Positions 1-12,886 are shown, counted from the stretch's first letter. The stretch: DNA of 64,000 nt from an uncultured Methylopila sp. (GCA_902168115.1 CABHPB010000068.1:103268-167267); one strand, 5' to 3'. Notes: generated by a model not told the origin, from the sequence alone. Made by a program: numbers and translations.

Positions 1-332
1 ACGTCGCCGGCCTTCTTGTCCTTCACGAAGGCATAGAGCGGCTTGCCCTTGTAGGCCCACTGGGACGAGCCGTCGTCGCGCGAGATCACCGTCCAGTCGC
101 CGCTCGCCGCAGCCCCCGCCTCGGCCTTCAGCGGCGGCCAGTTGACGGCGCACTGTTCGACGCAGGCGGACTTGCCGTCGGCGTCCTTGCCGAAGGTGTA
201 GAGAGTCATGCCCTTGGCGTCGGTCAGCGTCTTGCCCTTGGAGGTCTCGGCGACGACAGCGGGGTCGGCGGCGAAGGCGGACGTCGCCAGAATGAGACCC
301 AGCGAGCACGCCAGAACGCGAAATGCGGTCAT
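1..332 (-). CDS. Secreted repeat protein (Lipoprotein_15/COG4315-like), partial
   Basis: The reading frame begins with ATG at 332 and runs off the left edge, so the C-terminus is missing. The first 22 residues are a clear Sec signal peptide ending in A-F-A-A. Two copies of the family repeat are visible: one around L-Y-T-F-G-K-D with the paired cysteines C-V-E-Q-C and N-W-P-P, the second beginning W-A-Y-K-G-K-P-L-Y. This matches the secreted repeat family of unknown function (PF03640 type, Y-x-[FWY]-x-x-D motif). These are small periplasmic proteins with no established biochemical role. The identification is firm at family level; no function can be assigned. Confidence 0.8.
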   Translation of the reverse strand, partial: MTAFRVLACSLGLILATSAFAADPAVVAETSKGKTLTDAKGMTLYTFGKDADGKSACVEQCAVNWPPLKAEAGAAASGDWTVISRDDGSSQWAYKGKPLYAFVKDKKAGD

Positions 333-532
333 TTTCGGCTCCTTGAACTTCAGGATCGACAGGACGCGATTCTAGCAGCGCCGTGACCGCGCCGCCGTCC
401 CGACGTTCTTGCACCGCTGCGATGCTTCGCTTGGGGAAAAGCGTGCCCGGCCGGTGGCCTCGCGGCGCTCCATCGGTCACGGTCGTCTCGCGGGCGGTCG
501 GGGCCCGGCGCGTTCGGATCGCTTGCCTCAAG

Positions 533-1999
533 ATGACCATCCAGATCGACATCGGCGCCAAATCCGCCGGAACGCGCGCGACGTTCGACCTCGAGGAGCT
601 TCTCGCCACCCGCCTGCTGGTGCAGGGCAATTCCGGCTCGGGAAAGTCGCATCTGCTGCGGCGCCTGCTCGAACAGAGCGCGCCCTGGGTCCAGCAATGC
701 GTGATCGACCCGGAGGGCGACTTCGTCACCCTGGCCGACGCCTTCGGTCATGTCGTGATCGACGCGGCGGCCTGCGAACGCGATCTGCTGGCGATCGCCG
801 ACCGCGTCCGGCGTCATCGGGTTTCAGTCGTGTTCAACCTCGAGGGTCTCGAGGTCGACAAGCAGATGCGCGCGGCGGCGACCTTCCTGAACGGGCTGTT
901 CGAGGCCGACCGCGACGTATGGCACCCGATGCTGGTCGTGGTGGACGAGGCGCAGCTGTTCGCGCCGGCCGCCGGGACCGACGCGGACGAGGAAAGCCGC
1001 CGCCAGTCGCTCGCCGCCATGACGAACCTGATGTGCCGCGGCCGCAAGCGCGGGCTCGCCGGCGTCATCGCCACGCAGCGGCTGGCGAAGCTCGCCAAGA
1101 ACGTGGCCGCCGAGGCGTCCAACTTCCTGATGGGCCGCACCTTCCTCGACATCGACATGGCGCGCGCCGCCGACCTGCTCGGCATGGAGCGACGGCAGGC
1201 CGAGACCTTCCGCAATCTCGACCGCGGCGCTTTCGTCTCGCTGGGTCCGGCGATCGGCAGGAAGCCCGAGCAGGTGAAGATCGGCCAGGTCCAGACGGCG
1301 GCGCGCGGCGGCGGCCCCAAGCTCACCCCGCTTCCCGAAACCGCGGTGGAGGACGCCGCCGGCCTGATCTTCCGCAAGGGCGCCGAGCCTGCCCGCCCGC
1401 GCGTCCTCCCGGCCGCGCCGTCGGCGGACGAGGTGATCGCCCAGCTCGACGCCGCCAGGCCCGAGCCGGCGCCGCCGGCGACCGATCTGTTCGCGGGCGC
1501 CGAGCGCGCCAGCGCGATCGCGACCGTGATCACGGAGATGATGGCGGAGCCCGACGCCGGCTTCCAGCCCGTCTCCCTGCTCTATCAGGACTTCCTCGTT
1601 CGGTGCCGGATCGCCCGCATCCTCGGCGAACCGCTGGACCTTCCCTCCTTCCGCAAGGAGCTGGCGCTCGCCAAGGCGGGCGTCGGGACGGAGGAGGCCG
1701 GCGCCGACGGGGCCTGGGACCAGGCGACGCTCGTCTCCGCGTCCCTGCCCGAAGACATGCGCGGCGTCTTCCTGCTGGTCGCGAAGGCCGCGCTCTCCAA
1801 GGCGCCCTGCCCGTCCGACGCCGAGATCGCCCGGGCCTACGGCACGCGGTCCACGGGGCGCGCGCGACGGCTGCTCGCCTATATGGAGGAGCGCGGCTTC
1901 ATCCAGACGGCGACGGATCTGCGCGGCGCGCGCATCGCCGAACTGCCGGACCTCGGCTGGCGAACGGCGCCGGGCCTCGCGGAACTGGGCGCGGCGTGA
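533..1999 (+). CDS. HerA-like P-loop ATPase (DUF87-type ATP-binding protein)
   Basis: 488 residues. Walker A G-N-S-G-S-G-K-S lies at residues 32-39. Walker B is the hydrophobic stretch ending V-V-V-D-E-A-Q near residue 140. A later C-R-G-R-K-R-G segment followed by A-T-Q-R-L-A-K-L resembles the sensor/arginine-finger region of HerA/FtsK-type ATPases. The C-terminal third (after about residue 290) is Ala/Pro-rich and then forms a helical domain. HerA relatives translocate DNA or proteins, but this stand-alone type has no known partner and no NurA-like nuclease is adjacent. I chose ATG 533 because homology begins there; the upstream in-frame ATG at 383 would add 50 residues of low-complexity Arg-rich sequence. 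Confidence 0.75.
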   Translation: MTIQIDIGAKSAGTRATFDLEELLATRLLVQGNSGSGKSHLLRRLLEQSAPWVQQCVIDPEGDFVTLADAFGHVVIDAAACERDLLAIADRVRRHRVSVVFNLEGLEVDKQMRAAATFLNGLFEADRDVWHPMLVVVDEAQLFAPAAGTDADEESRRQSLAAMTNLMCRGRKRGLAGVIATQRLAKLAKNVAAEASNFLMGRTFLDIDMARAADLLGMERRQAETFRNLDRGAFVSLGPAIGRKPEQVKIGQVQTAARGGGPKLTPLPETAVEDAAGLIFRKGAEPARPRVLPAAPSADEVIAQLDAARPEPAPPATDLFAGAERASAIATVITEMMAEPDAGFQPVSLLYQDFLVRCRIARILGEPLDLPSFRKELALAKAGVGTEEAGADGAWDQATLVSASLPEDMRGVFLLVAKAALSKAPCPSDAEIARAYGTRSTGRARRLLAYMEERGFIQTATDLRGARIAELPDLGWRTAPGLAELGAA

Positions 2000-2109
2000 G
2001 TCCCGAAGGCGCCTTCATCGACCCGTCGCCAAGACTTCCGGTCTGAAGAAGCCGTCCGGATGACCGGACTGCGTGCAAGTCATCGCGAACACGTGTAAGC
2101 AAAGCGCGC

Positions 2110-3009
2110 ATGTCCCGTCTTTACGTCGTGCTCGACGTCTTCACCGACACATCGCTGACAGGCAATCCGCTCGCCGTCGTCCTGGATTCCGCCGGGCTGG
2201 ACGACGCCGGGATGCAGCGCATCGCGCGACAGTTCAACTTGTCCGAGACGGTGTTCCTGTTGCCGCCCGACGAGGAGAGCCGCAAGGCTCGCCTCAGAAT
2301 ATTCATGCCGCACAAGGAGTTGCCCTTCGCGGGGCACCCCACGGTCGGCGCCACGGTGCTGCTCGGCCTGATGGACGCCGCCGCCGGCAAGGGCGCCGCG
2401 GCGACGTTCGAGGTGGAGGAGACCGTCGGGCCGATCGCCTGCGAGGCGCGGGCGACAGGCCGACGCTCCGGCTATGGGCGCTTCGTCATCCCGCGGCTTC
2501 CGAGCCCGACCGGCGCGGCGCCCTCCCCCGCGGGGCTCGCCGGCGCGCTCGGCCTGGAACCCGAGGACCTCGCCGACGACGGCCATCCGGTCTCGCGGTT
2601 CGAAGCCGGCAACACGTTCTGCTTCGCGCCGATCCGCTCGCTCGAGGCGCTCGGCCGCGCGCGGGTCGACCCGACCCTGTGGCGCGCCGTCTTCGGCGGC
2701 GACATCGGCTGCTTTCTCTACACCCGCGAGACGGGCGACCCGGCGCTGGATTTCCGCGCGCGGATGCTGGAGCCGGGCATCGGCGAGGATCCCGCGACCG
2801 GGTCGGCCGCGGCGGCGTTCGCAGGCGTTCTGGCGGCGTTCGATCGTCTGCCGGACGGAACCCATGCGTTCCGGATCGGACAGGGCTACGAGATGGGGCG
2901 TCCGAGCGTCATCGACCTCGGCACGACGATCGAGCGGGGCGCCCTCGTCTCGGCGACCATCGGCGGCTCGGCGGTGGTCACCTCCGAAGGCACGCTGTTC
3001 GTCCGCTAG
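2110..3009 (+). CDS. PhzF family isomerase
   Basis: 299 residues, the usual length for PhzF/DapF-fold proteins. The N-terminus reads Y-V-V-L-D-V-F-T-D, followed by G-N-P-L-A-V-V, the family hallmark. The catalytic glutamate sits in N-L-S-E-T-V-F around residue 45. The second domain carries the conserved G-E-D-P-A-T-G-S-A-A motif near residue 230. PhzF itself isomerises DHHA in phenazine synthesis, but no phenazine genes are nearby. Stand-alone homologues are common in alphaproteobacteria and their substrates are unknown. It converges on ppx, only 39 bases separating the two stop codons. Confidence 0.85.
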   Translation: MSRLYVVLDVFTDTSLTGNPLAVVLDSAGLDDAGMQRIARQFNLSETVFLLPPDEESRKARLRIFMPHKELPFAGHPTVGATVLLGLMDAAAGKGAAATFEVEETVGPIACEARATGRRSGYGRFVIPRLPSPTGAAPSPAGLAGALGLEPEDLADDGHPVSRFEAGNTFCFAPIRSLEALGRARVDPTLWRAVFGGDIGCFLYTRETGDPALDFRARMLEPGIGEDPATGSAAAAFAGVLAAFDRLPDGTHAFRIGQGYEMGRPSVIDLGTTIERGALVSATIGGSAVVTSEGTLFVR

Positions 3010-3048
3010 AGCCAAAATCCGGCCGGCGCATCAGACCAGATCGCGCGA

Positions 3049-4603
3049 TCAGACAACCGCGATATTCGTCGACCGACCAAGAAGTTTGCCGAGTTTGTTC
3101 AGCCGACTTTTGAGCTTGTCGCTGCCGAGATCGCCGAGCTCCGACGGGAGCTTGAGCGTCAAAACGTCCTTCTTCAGCGTCAGCGGAGCCCGGGGCAGGA
3201 TGCCAGGGACGGCGCCGGAGACGAGGTAGGCGACGCGCATCGCGCCGCCGAGGGTGCGCGCCCGGTCGAGAATGCGGGTGGAGGCGAGCTCGCGGATGCG
3301 CGGCGAGGCCTCGTCGTCGAGCAGCCCCATGTGCCGGTAGAAGATCGCCAGCGCCATGAAGGCTCGTCCGGGATGGTCGACCCCCATGAAGGCCGCATGG
3401 GCGATCACGTCGAGCGCCTGCTCGCCGCGATAGTCCGGATGGGCGCGCCAGGCGAGGTCCGACAGGTGACAGGCGGCGTGCCGCCAGCGGCGCTCGTCGG
3501 CGGTCTCCTCGATCTCCGCGGAGCGGAACAGCCGGTCCGTCCATTCGATCAGGTCGTCGCCATGGCGCGGCGCGCGGGCGCGTAGCCATCCAAGGTCGCG
3601 CGCCGAGGTCAGCAGCGCGTCCTCGCGGCGGCGCTCGTCGTCGAGCAGTTCGTACAGCAGCCCCTCGCGCACGCCGAGACCGGACATCACGATCTCTTTC
3701 GGCTTGCCGACGCGGATGATGTGCTCGAGCACGAGCGCGCCATAAGCGAGCAGCGGGCGACGATCGGCGGAGACCACGCCTGCGGCCGGCAGCGTGTCGG
3801 CGTCGACGCGGCGCACGAGCCGGCAGAACTCCAGCGCCTCCTTGGCCGGGATCGTGTAGCCGTGAAGAACGTGCAGCGCGTAATGCTTCTGCACCATGTG
3901 AAGATGCGCGATGCCGCGCCAGGTGCCGCCGACCGCGTAGAAGGTCCGCCCCTTCAACTTTTCCAGCTCGCGCGACTCCTCGAGAGCGTCACGGACGATC
4001 CGGTCGGCCTTCTTGATCGAACGGTCCGAGACGTCCTGCAGCCGGATGCCGCCGAGCGGATGGGTCACGCCGGGACCGACCCGCTTCTTGGCGACGTCGA
4101 TCAATTCGAGGCTGCCGCCGCCGAGATCGCCGACGACGCCGTTCGGACGGAAGAAGCCGGAGACGACGCCCATCGCGGACAGGTGCGCCTCGCGCTTGCC
4201 CGAGAGCAGCTCGACCGGCGCGCCGCAGATCTTCTCGGCCTCCTGGATGAACTCGGGGCCGTTCTCGGCGTCGCGCGCGGCCGCCGTCGCGAGCACGTGG
4301 ACGCGTCCGACCCCCATGCCGTCCGCCAGCGTCTTGAAGCGCTTCAGCGCGGAGAATGCGCGGTCGACCGATTCGTCGGCGAGCCGGTTCGTGATGGCGA
4401 CCGACCGGCCGAGCGCGCAGAGCTCCTTCTCGTTGAACATCGCCGTCGGGCTGCGGCACAGGCCCTCATAGACGACGAGGCGCACCGAGTTCGAGCCGAT
4501 GTCGATGATGCCGACCGGCGGCCCGTAGGGCAGCCGGCCGGGGGTCAGGCGCTCCGACGCGCGTGTGCGGGGATGCTGCTTGGCGTCTGCTGTCACGCTG
4601 CTC

Positions 4604-4614
<11 letters not shown>
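3049..4614 (-). CDS. ppx: Ppx/GppA family exopolyphosphatase
   Basis: 521 residues. The ASKHA-fold phosphate loops are visible: [12 protein letters not shown] near residue 35 and [10 protein letters not shown] near residue 160. The C-terminal half is helical with H-D-like histidines (R-W-R-H-A-A-C-H), as in alphaproteobacterial Ppx. The predicted reaction is hydrolysis of terminal phosphate from inorganic polyphosphate, and possibly pppGpp. The gene overlaps the upstream ppk by 11 bases, so the two are translationally coupled. This pairs polyphosphate synthesis with its breakdown, as in many rhizobia. Which of ppx or gppA activity dominates cannot be told from sequence. Confidence 0.9.
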
Positions 4615-6901
<2,287 letters not shown>

Positions 6902-7588
6902 TCAGTCGCCCCTGTCCCAGATGCGCGCGAGCACATCCGCCGCAAGTCCTCGCCCGACGGCGCGCCCCCTGGCGAGCGACTCGCGGTCGAGCTCCTCCAC
7001 CAGCTCCCGGATCGCGCCGAGGGAACGCTCGCAACGGCGAGCGAGGAATTCAACGACGTCAGCCTCCACTCTCAACTGGCGGTCGTCCAGCAGCTTCACG
7101 AGCACGGCGCGCGCCGTCGCGTCGTCTGGCGGCTCGAGCCGCGCGACCGGCAGCGCCCGCATACGCGAGGCGAGGTCCGGCAGCTTCGGCCAGAGCAGCG
7201 TCGGCGTGTCCCGCGCGGTCAGCAGCAGATGCCCGCGATGCTCGCGGACGGCGTTGAGCAGATGGAACAGCGCCGTCTCGTCCGCGCTGTCCCGGTCGCA
7301 GCCGTCGAGCAGGATGGGTGGTGCTTCCGGAGACTGCGCGTGATCGAGCGCCTCTCGCGCCCCGCCGGGCGTCGCCGCTCCGACCCGCTCCGCCCAGATC
7401 GCCCCGAGATGCGACTTGCCGGAGCCTTCGGGGCCCGCCAGCAGCACGATCCGGTCCGGCCAGTCTGGCCAGCGCATGACGAGGCCGTGGGCCGACCGGT
7501 TGGCGTCGGCGACGAAATAGTCTTCCGCGCCGAACCTTGCGTCGACCGGGAGATCCAGCGGGAACTGGCGAGGCGCTTCGCGCGCCAT
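6902..7588 (-). CDS. hdaA: DnaA-like replication regulator HdaA
   Basis: 228 residues from ATG 7588. A longer in-frame extension to 7684 overlaps the upstream permease gene and is Arg-rich, so I rejected it. The N-terminus Q-F-P-L-D-L-P matches the clamp-binding motif of Hda proteins, which bind the DnaN sliding clamp. Then comes a truncated DnaA AAA+ domain with a Walker A-like G-P-E-G-S-G-K-S-H and the sequence L-L-L-T-A-R-D-T-P. There is no DnaA domain IV for DNA binding. In Caulobacter, HdaA with the clamp stimulates DnaA-ATP hydrolysis and prevents over-initiation. Only one base separates it from the permease stop, so it sits in the 9.3-3.0 kb leftward operon. Confidence 0.85.
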   Translation of the reverse strand: MAREAPRQFPLDLPVDARFGAEDYFVADANRSAHGLVMRWPDWPDRIVLLAGPEGSGKSHLGAIWAERVGAATPGGAREALDHAQSPEAPPILLDGCDRDSADETALFHLLNAVREHRGHLLLTARDTPTLLWPKLPDLASRMRALPVARLEPPDDATARAVLVKLLDDRQLRVEADVVEFLARRCERSLGAIRELVEELDRESLARGRAVGRGLAADVLARIWDRGD

Positions 7589-7589
7589 G

Positions 7590-8747
7590 TCAGGCTCCTG
7601 CCTTCGGTCCGGCGATAGGCGGCGCGCCGGCCGGCGTCTCGATCGAAGGCGCGCGACGCATGCCGCCGGGCAGCGCGTCGGCATACGGTCCCTCCCCCGT
7701 GTAGAACGGGCTCTGCAGGTAGCGCTCGAACGCGAAGCGGCAGAGCACGCCGACGGCGGCGGCGAGCGGCACCGCGACGAGCAGCCCGACGAAGCCGAAC
7801 AGGTAGCCGAAGGCGACCAGCGCGAACATCAGCCAGACCGGGTGCAGACCGACCGAGCGACCCACGAGACGCGGCTGGAGGATGTTGCCTTCGACGAACT
7901 GCCCGACGACGAAAATTCCCAGCACGAGGCCGACCATCGTCCAGTCGGGCCAGAACTGCACGATCGCGACGCCGACCGAGACAAGAAGGCCGGTGATCGA
8001 GCCGACGTAAGGGATGAAACCGAGGAACCCAGCGCCGAGGCCGATGATCATGCCGAAGTTCAGGCCGACCGACGTCAGGGCGATCGCGTAGAAGGTGCCG
8101 AGGATCAGGCAGACCAGCGCCTGCCCGCGGACAAAGCCCGAGATGCCGTCGTCCATCTCTCGTGCGAGCCGGCGGATCGTCTCCTTGTGGCGGATCGGCG
8201 CGGCGCCGTCGATCGCGTCCATCATCCGGTCCCAGTCGATGAGCATGTAGAAGGCGACGACCGGCGTGATGACCAGAAGGCTGAGCACCGACGCGATCGC
8301 CTGCCCCCCCGTCCACAGCGAGGCGAGGAAGGTCGTCAGCCAGTCGACCCCCTTCGAGACGATGGAGCCCAGCTGTTCCTTGATCTGGCCAATGCCCTGG
8401 CCGAGCATCCGCTCCAGCCACTCCTGGTTTTGCGCGGCGATCAGGTCCTGCAGACGCGCGACCAGCCGCGGCAGGTTCTGGATGAAGTTCGAGAGCTGCC
8501 CGCCGAGCACCGGCGCGATCAGCATGATCACCAGCACGAGCAGCAGGACGAAGGCGACCAGGATCACGACGGTCGCCCAGACGCGCGGCAGGCCGATCCG
8601 CTCCAGCCGGTCGGCGAGCGGGTCGAGCAGATAGGCGAGCGCGAGACCCGCTACGAACGGGAGAAGGATCCCGGAGAACAGCCAGAGGAAGACGATCAGG
8701 GCCGCGAGGGCGCCCAACCAGAACAGGGCCTGGCGCTGCAACGTCAT
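7590..8747 (-). CDS. AI-2E family transporter (TqsA/PerM-type permease)
   Basis: 385 residues with about eight hydrophobic segments. Two or three lie at residues 8-85, a long amphipathic stretch with N-F-I-Q-N-L-P and S-K-G-V-D-W follows, and a C-terminal membrane bundle contains the typical P-Y-V-G-S-I-T-G and L-V-G-R-S-V-G-L-H-P motifs. The family was named after a putative AI-2 exporter, but members also act as Na+/H+ antiporters, so substrate is uncertain. The gene lies between a CDP-alcohol phosphotransferase and hdaA, an order I recognise from other Hyphomicrobiales. Confidence 0.9.
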   Translation of the reverse strand: MTLQRQALFWLGALAALIVFLWLFSGILLPFVAGLALAYLLDPLADRLERIGLPRVWATVVILVAFVLLLVLVIMLIAPVLGGQLSNFIQNLPRLVARLQDLIAAQNQEWLERMLGQGIGQIKEQLGSIVSKGVDWLTTFLASLWTGGQAIASVLSLLVITPVVAFYMLIDWDRMMDAIDGAAPIRHKETIRRLAREMDDGISGFVRGQALVCLILGTFYAIALTSVGLNFGMIIGLGAGFLGFIPYVGSITGLLVSVGVAIVQFWPDWTMVGLVLGIFVVGQFVEGNILQPRLVGRSVGLHPVWLMFALVAFGYLFGFVGLLVAVPLAAAVGVLCRFAFERYLQSPFYTGEGPYADALPGGMRRAPSIETPAGAPPIAGPKAGA

Positions 8748-8773
8748 CGCCCGTTCTCCTTACGCCGTCCCGC

Positions 8774-9313
8774 TCACGGCTCGTCCGACGCCATGTGCCG
8801 GATGAAGGCTGCGAGATAGGCGCCCGCCGATGCGAGCGTCAAGCCGCCGACCAGCCAGGCGCCCGCCTGCTCGACGCGGGCGAGATCGAGGGCGAATCCG
8901 CTGGAACCGAGCACGACGCCGGCAAAGATGATCTGGGCGAAGGTGTTGAGCTTGCTGATCTTCAACGGCTCGATCGGCAGCGGCCTCTCGATCAGCCAGG
9001 ACAGGATCACGGCGCCGACGATCACCAGATCGCGGAACACCACCAGGATCGCCACCGAGCGCGGGATCTCCTCGATGATCGCGAGCGTGACGTAGATCGA
9101 GACGAGCAGGGCCTTGTCGGCGATCGGGTCGAGATAGGCGCCGAGCTCGGTGCGCTGGTTCCAGGCCCGGGCGATCGCGCCGTCGACGCCGTCCGTGATG
9201 GCGGCCAGCGAGAACAGCCAGAACGCCCAGAGCAGTTCGCCGCTGACGATGAGCCAGACCACCACCGGGACGGCGAAGACACGACCGATCGTCAGCAGGT
9301 TCGGCAGGTTCAC
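8774..9313 (-). CDS. CDP-alcohol phosphatidyltransferase family protein
   Basis: 179 residues starting at GTG 9313, preceded by GGAG seven bases upstream. The in-frame ATG at 9394 would add 27 residues that lack homology. The product begins N-L-P-N-L-L-T-I-G-R, the standard start of PgsA-like enzymes. The catalytic signature D-G-x2-A-R-x8-G-x3-D-x3-D is complete: D-G-A-I-A-R, then G-A-Y-L-D-P-I-A-D around residues 55-77. Several membrane segments follow. These enzymes exchange CMP for an alcohol on a CDP-lipid in the inner membrane. It may make phosphatidylglycerophosphate, but the true pgsA in relatives usually sits elsewhere, so I leave the symbol empty. Confidence 0.85.
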   Translation of the reverse strand: MNLPNLLTIGRVFAVPVVVWLIVSGELLWAFWLFSLAAITDGVDGAIARAWNQRTELGAYLDPIADKALLVSIYVTLAIIEEIPRSVAILVVFRDLVIVGAVILSWLIERPLPIEPLKISKLNTFAQIIFAGVVLGSSGFALDLARVEQAGAWLVGGLTLASAGAYLAAFIRHMASDEP

Positions 9314-9461
9314 GCATGCGCTCCAGCGAGCCTGACGCCGGCCCGTCACGCACAGGAGATAGGAGGCGGCCGCGGCTTCGGAAAGCTCTACCATCGGCCG
9401 TCGGTTGCGCCCGCGCGCCGGTCGGTCTAAGCGGGCGCGACCTCAGGAATTCGGAGCCGAG

Positions 9462-10540
<1,079 letters not shown>

Positions 10541-10544
<4 letters not shown>

Positions 10545-11191
10545 GCGGGGCCCGAAAGCGGGTCGCGATCCTCGTCTCCGGACGCGGCTCGAACATGGCC
10601 GCGCTGATCGACGCCGCGGCAGAGTCCGACTACCCGGCCGAGATCGTCGCCGTGATCTCGAACCGGCCGGGCGCAGGGGCGCTCGACATCGCGTCGCGCG
10701 CCGGCGTGCCGACGACGGTCATCGACCACAAGGCGTTCGGTTCGCGCGAGGCGTTCGACGCGGCTCTCGACGCCGAACTGACGCGCATCGCGCCGGACGT
10801 CGTGTGCTTCGCCGGGTTCATGCGGCTGCTGACGCCGGGCTTCATCGACCGCTGGGAGGGCCGGATGCTCAACATCCACCCTGCCCTGCTGCCGAGCTTC
10901 AAGGGCCTCGACACCCACGCCCGCGCGCTCGCCGCAGGCGTCAGGCTCCACGGCTGCACGGTCCACCTCGTCACCGCCGAAATGGACGCCGGGCCGATCG
11001 TCGCCCAGGCGGCCGTTCCGGTCCTCGACGACGACGACGAGGACGCGCTCTCGGCGCGCGTGCTCGCGGCCGAGCATCGGCTTTATCCGCGCGCTCTCGC
11101 AATGTGGGCCCGCGGAGAGGCGCGCCTCGAGGACGGCCGCGTGCGCGTCGCCGAGGAGCCTGAGCCTTCCTCGCCGCTCGTCTGGCCCTGA
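10541..11191 (+). CDS. purN: Phosphoribosylglycinamide formyltransferase
   Basis: 216 residues. The start ATG overlaps the purM stop (ATGA). Family features include [12 protein letters not shown] near the N-terminus, the asparagine-histidine active-site pair in [10 protein letters not shown] near residue 110, and G-x-T-V-H-x-V-T-x-x-x-D-x-G-P-I around residue 140 carrying the catalytic aspartate. It transfers a formyl group from 10-formyl-THF to GAR in step three of purine synthesis. The operon ends about 25 bases downstream in a hairpin terminator. Confidence 0.97.
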
Positions 11192-11216
11192 ACGCGACGT
11201 CTCGGCTGACATGAAA

Positions 11217-11244
11217 AAGGGGCGCGGCTTTCGCCCCGCCCCTT
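11217..11244. terminator. Bidirectional terminator between purN and terC-like gene
   Basis: Eight-base perfect arms AAGGGGCG (11217-11224) and CGCCCCTT (11237-11244) flank a 12-base loop. Read leftward, the hairpin is followed by a run of T, giving a classical intrinsic terminator for the TerC gene; rightward the T-run is weaker but it still follows purN closely. Confidence 0.75.
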
Positions 11245-11265
11245 GTCATTTGGAGGCAGGTGCGA

Positions 11266-12033
11266 TCAGGACGCGTCCTTGATCGTCCCCTCCACCGTCG
11301 CGTGCTTGCGCCTCTTCAGGGCGAAACCGACGAGCAGCACGAACGCCGCTCCGACCGCAGCCGCCGCGTAGTGGATCCATCCCGCCGAGATCTTCTGGCC
11401 GGGATTATGAACGTCGTCGACGACGTATGCAGGGTCGAGGCCGGCCAGGAAGTTCAGCGAGGCGACGTCGCCCACGATCATCTCGCCCGCGATCCAGCCG
11501 AGCAGCGCCGCGCCGAGCCAGACCAGGATCGGGTAGCGCTGCAGGATCGCGCTGAGCAGCGTCGAGCCGGCGATGATGAGGGGAATGGTGAGCAGCAGGC
11601 CGAAGATGAAAAGCTCCGGATGGCCCTTCGCGGCGGCGGCGATGGCGACCACGTTGTCGAGGCTCATGACGGCGTCCGCGATCGCGATGGTGCGCACCGC
11701 GCCCCACAGGTTCTCGCTCGCGGCGACGTCCGAATGCTCCTCGTGCTCGTCGGTCGCGAGCTTGATCGCGATCCAGAACAGCAGCACGCCGCCCAGCACC
11801 TTCAGATACGGCACGCCGAGCAGGAAGGTGATGAAGAACGCGAAAATGATTCGCAGGCCGACCGCGGCGCCCGCGCCCAGCAGAATGCCCATCTTCCGCT
11901 GGCTGGGCGGCAGCTTGCGGCAGGCGAGCGCGATCACCACGGCGTTGTCGCCGGACAGAAGCAGATCGATCCAGATGATCTGGAGCAACCCCACCCAGAA
12001 GGTGGGGTCGTCAAAGGCGAAGCTGAACTGCAT
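11266..12033 (-). CDS. TerC family membrane protein (YjbE/YkoY-like), copy 1
   Basis: 255 residues with seven hydrophobic segments. The family hallmark is complete: W-I-D-L-L-L-S-G-D-N-A-V-V-I-A near residue 22 and A-D-A-V-M-S-L-D-N-V-V-A-I-A near residue 120, the paired acidic motifs in the membrane that suggest metal-ion transport. TerC/Alx/YceF-type proteins have been linked to manganese export and metalation of secreted proteins; tellurite resistance in the name is historical. It is the second gene of a tandem paralogous pair, 74 bases downstream of copy 2, and has a longer basic C-terminal tail. Confidence 0.88.
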   Translation of the reverse strand: MQFSFAFDDPTFWVGLLQIIWIDLLLSGDNAVVIALACRKLPPSQRKMGILLGAGAAVGLRIIFAFFITFLLGVPYLKVLGGVLLFWIAIKLATDEHEEHSDVAASENLWGAVRTIAIADAVMSLDNVVAIAAAAKGHPELFIFGLLLTIPLIIAGSTLLSAILQRYPILVWLGAALLGWIAGEMIVGDVASLNFLAGLDPAYVVDDVHNPGQKISAGWIHYAAAAVGAAFVLLVGFALKRRKHATVEGTIKDAS

Positions 12034-12107
12034 TCCGTCCTCCGAAGCGCCGAGCCTTGCGCCCGGTCGTTGGTCACAATGGGCCCGCCGGAAGACGGCG
12101 GATCAGA

Positions 12108-12809
12108 TCATCCCGAAGGATGTTCGACCCTATCGCGGGTCCTCATCCTTCTCATCAGCCAGCCGACCAGCACCACGACGAGCGCGAGCGTGATCGCGGC
12201 AGTGGTCTCCCAGCTGTGGACGTACTCGGCGCCGAACCTGTCCTCGAGCGCATGGTCGGAGACGATCATCTCGCCTGCGACATACCCAAGGAGCGCGGCG
12301 CCGGCCCACACGATGACCGGGACCTTGTCCATTATGGCGAGAATGACGGCGCTGCCCGCGACGATCATCGGAACCGAGATCACAAGTCCGAGAACGAGGA
12401 GCCCGAAATGGTCTCCTGCGACGCCGGCGATTGCGATGACGTTGTCGAGGCTCATCACGACGTCCGCGATCGCGATCGTCATGATCGCGCGCCACAGGCT
12501 CTCGTGGCTCTTGACGCCCTGATCGTCCTCCGCGCCCTGCGGGCCGACCAGGTCGACCGCGATGTAGAGCAGCGCGAGCGCGCCCACGATCTTCAGATAC
12601 GGGATGCCGAGCAGGCGCACGATGATCAGCGTGAACAGCACGCGCAACCCGATGGCCACCCCCGCGCCGGCGACCATGCCGATCTTGCGCTGCGTGGCCG
12701 GAAGCGACCGGCAGGCCATGGCGATGACGACAGCGTTGTCGCCGGACAGCAGAGCATTGATCCAGATGATCTCGCCAAGCGCGAGCCATTCGGCCGAGCC
12801 GAAAGTCAT
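12108..12809 (-). CDS. TerC family membrane protein (YjbE/YkoY-like), copy 2
   Basis: 233 residues. It carries the same two signature motifs as its neighbour: W-I-N-A-L-L-S-G-D-N-A-V-V-I-A and A-D-V-V-M-S-L-D-N-V-I-A-I-A. It has seven predicted membrane helices and ends in a short R-R-M-R-T-R-D-R tail. Copy 1 follows it in the same direction, so the pair probably arose by tandem duplication and may form a heteromer or two metal pumps of different preference. I inspected the leader (12810-12880) for a yybP-ykoY manganese riboswitch, often found upstream of this family, and found no convincing match. Confidence 0.88.
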   Translation of the reverse strand: MTFGSAEWLALGEIIWINALLSGDNAVVIAMACRSLPATQRKIGMVAGAGVAIGLRVLFTLIIVRLLGIPYLKIVGALALLYIAVDLVGPQGAEDDQGVKSHESLWRAIMTIAIADVVMSLDNVIAIAGVAGDHFGLLVLGLVISVPMIVAGSAVILAIMDKVPVIVWAGAALLGYVAGEMIVSDHALEDRFGAEYVHSWETTAAITLALVVVLVGWLMRRMRTRDRVEHPSG

Positions 12810-12886
12810 GGGACGCCTCCGTAACGTTCCCTACGGCCGCGCCGCTTCTTCGGGCGGTTTGCGGCCTTGCGCCCATGACGGGCCCA

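Noticed and set aside
383..532. Longer N-terminus for the HerA-like ATPase
   Set aside because: The extra 50 residues are Arg/Ser-rich without homology, while ATG 533 begins exactly where the conserved fold starts.
12810..12880. yybP-ykoY manganese riboswitch upstream of the TerC pair
   Set aside because: The family often has one, but I could not find its conserved loop sequences in this short GC-rich leader.
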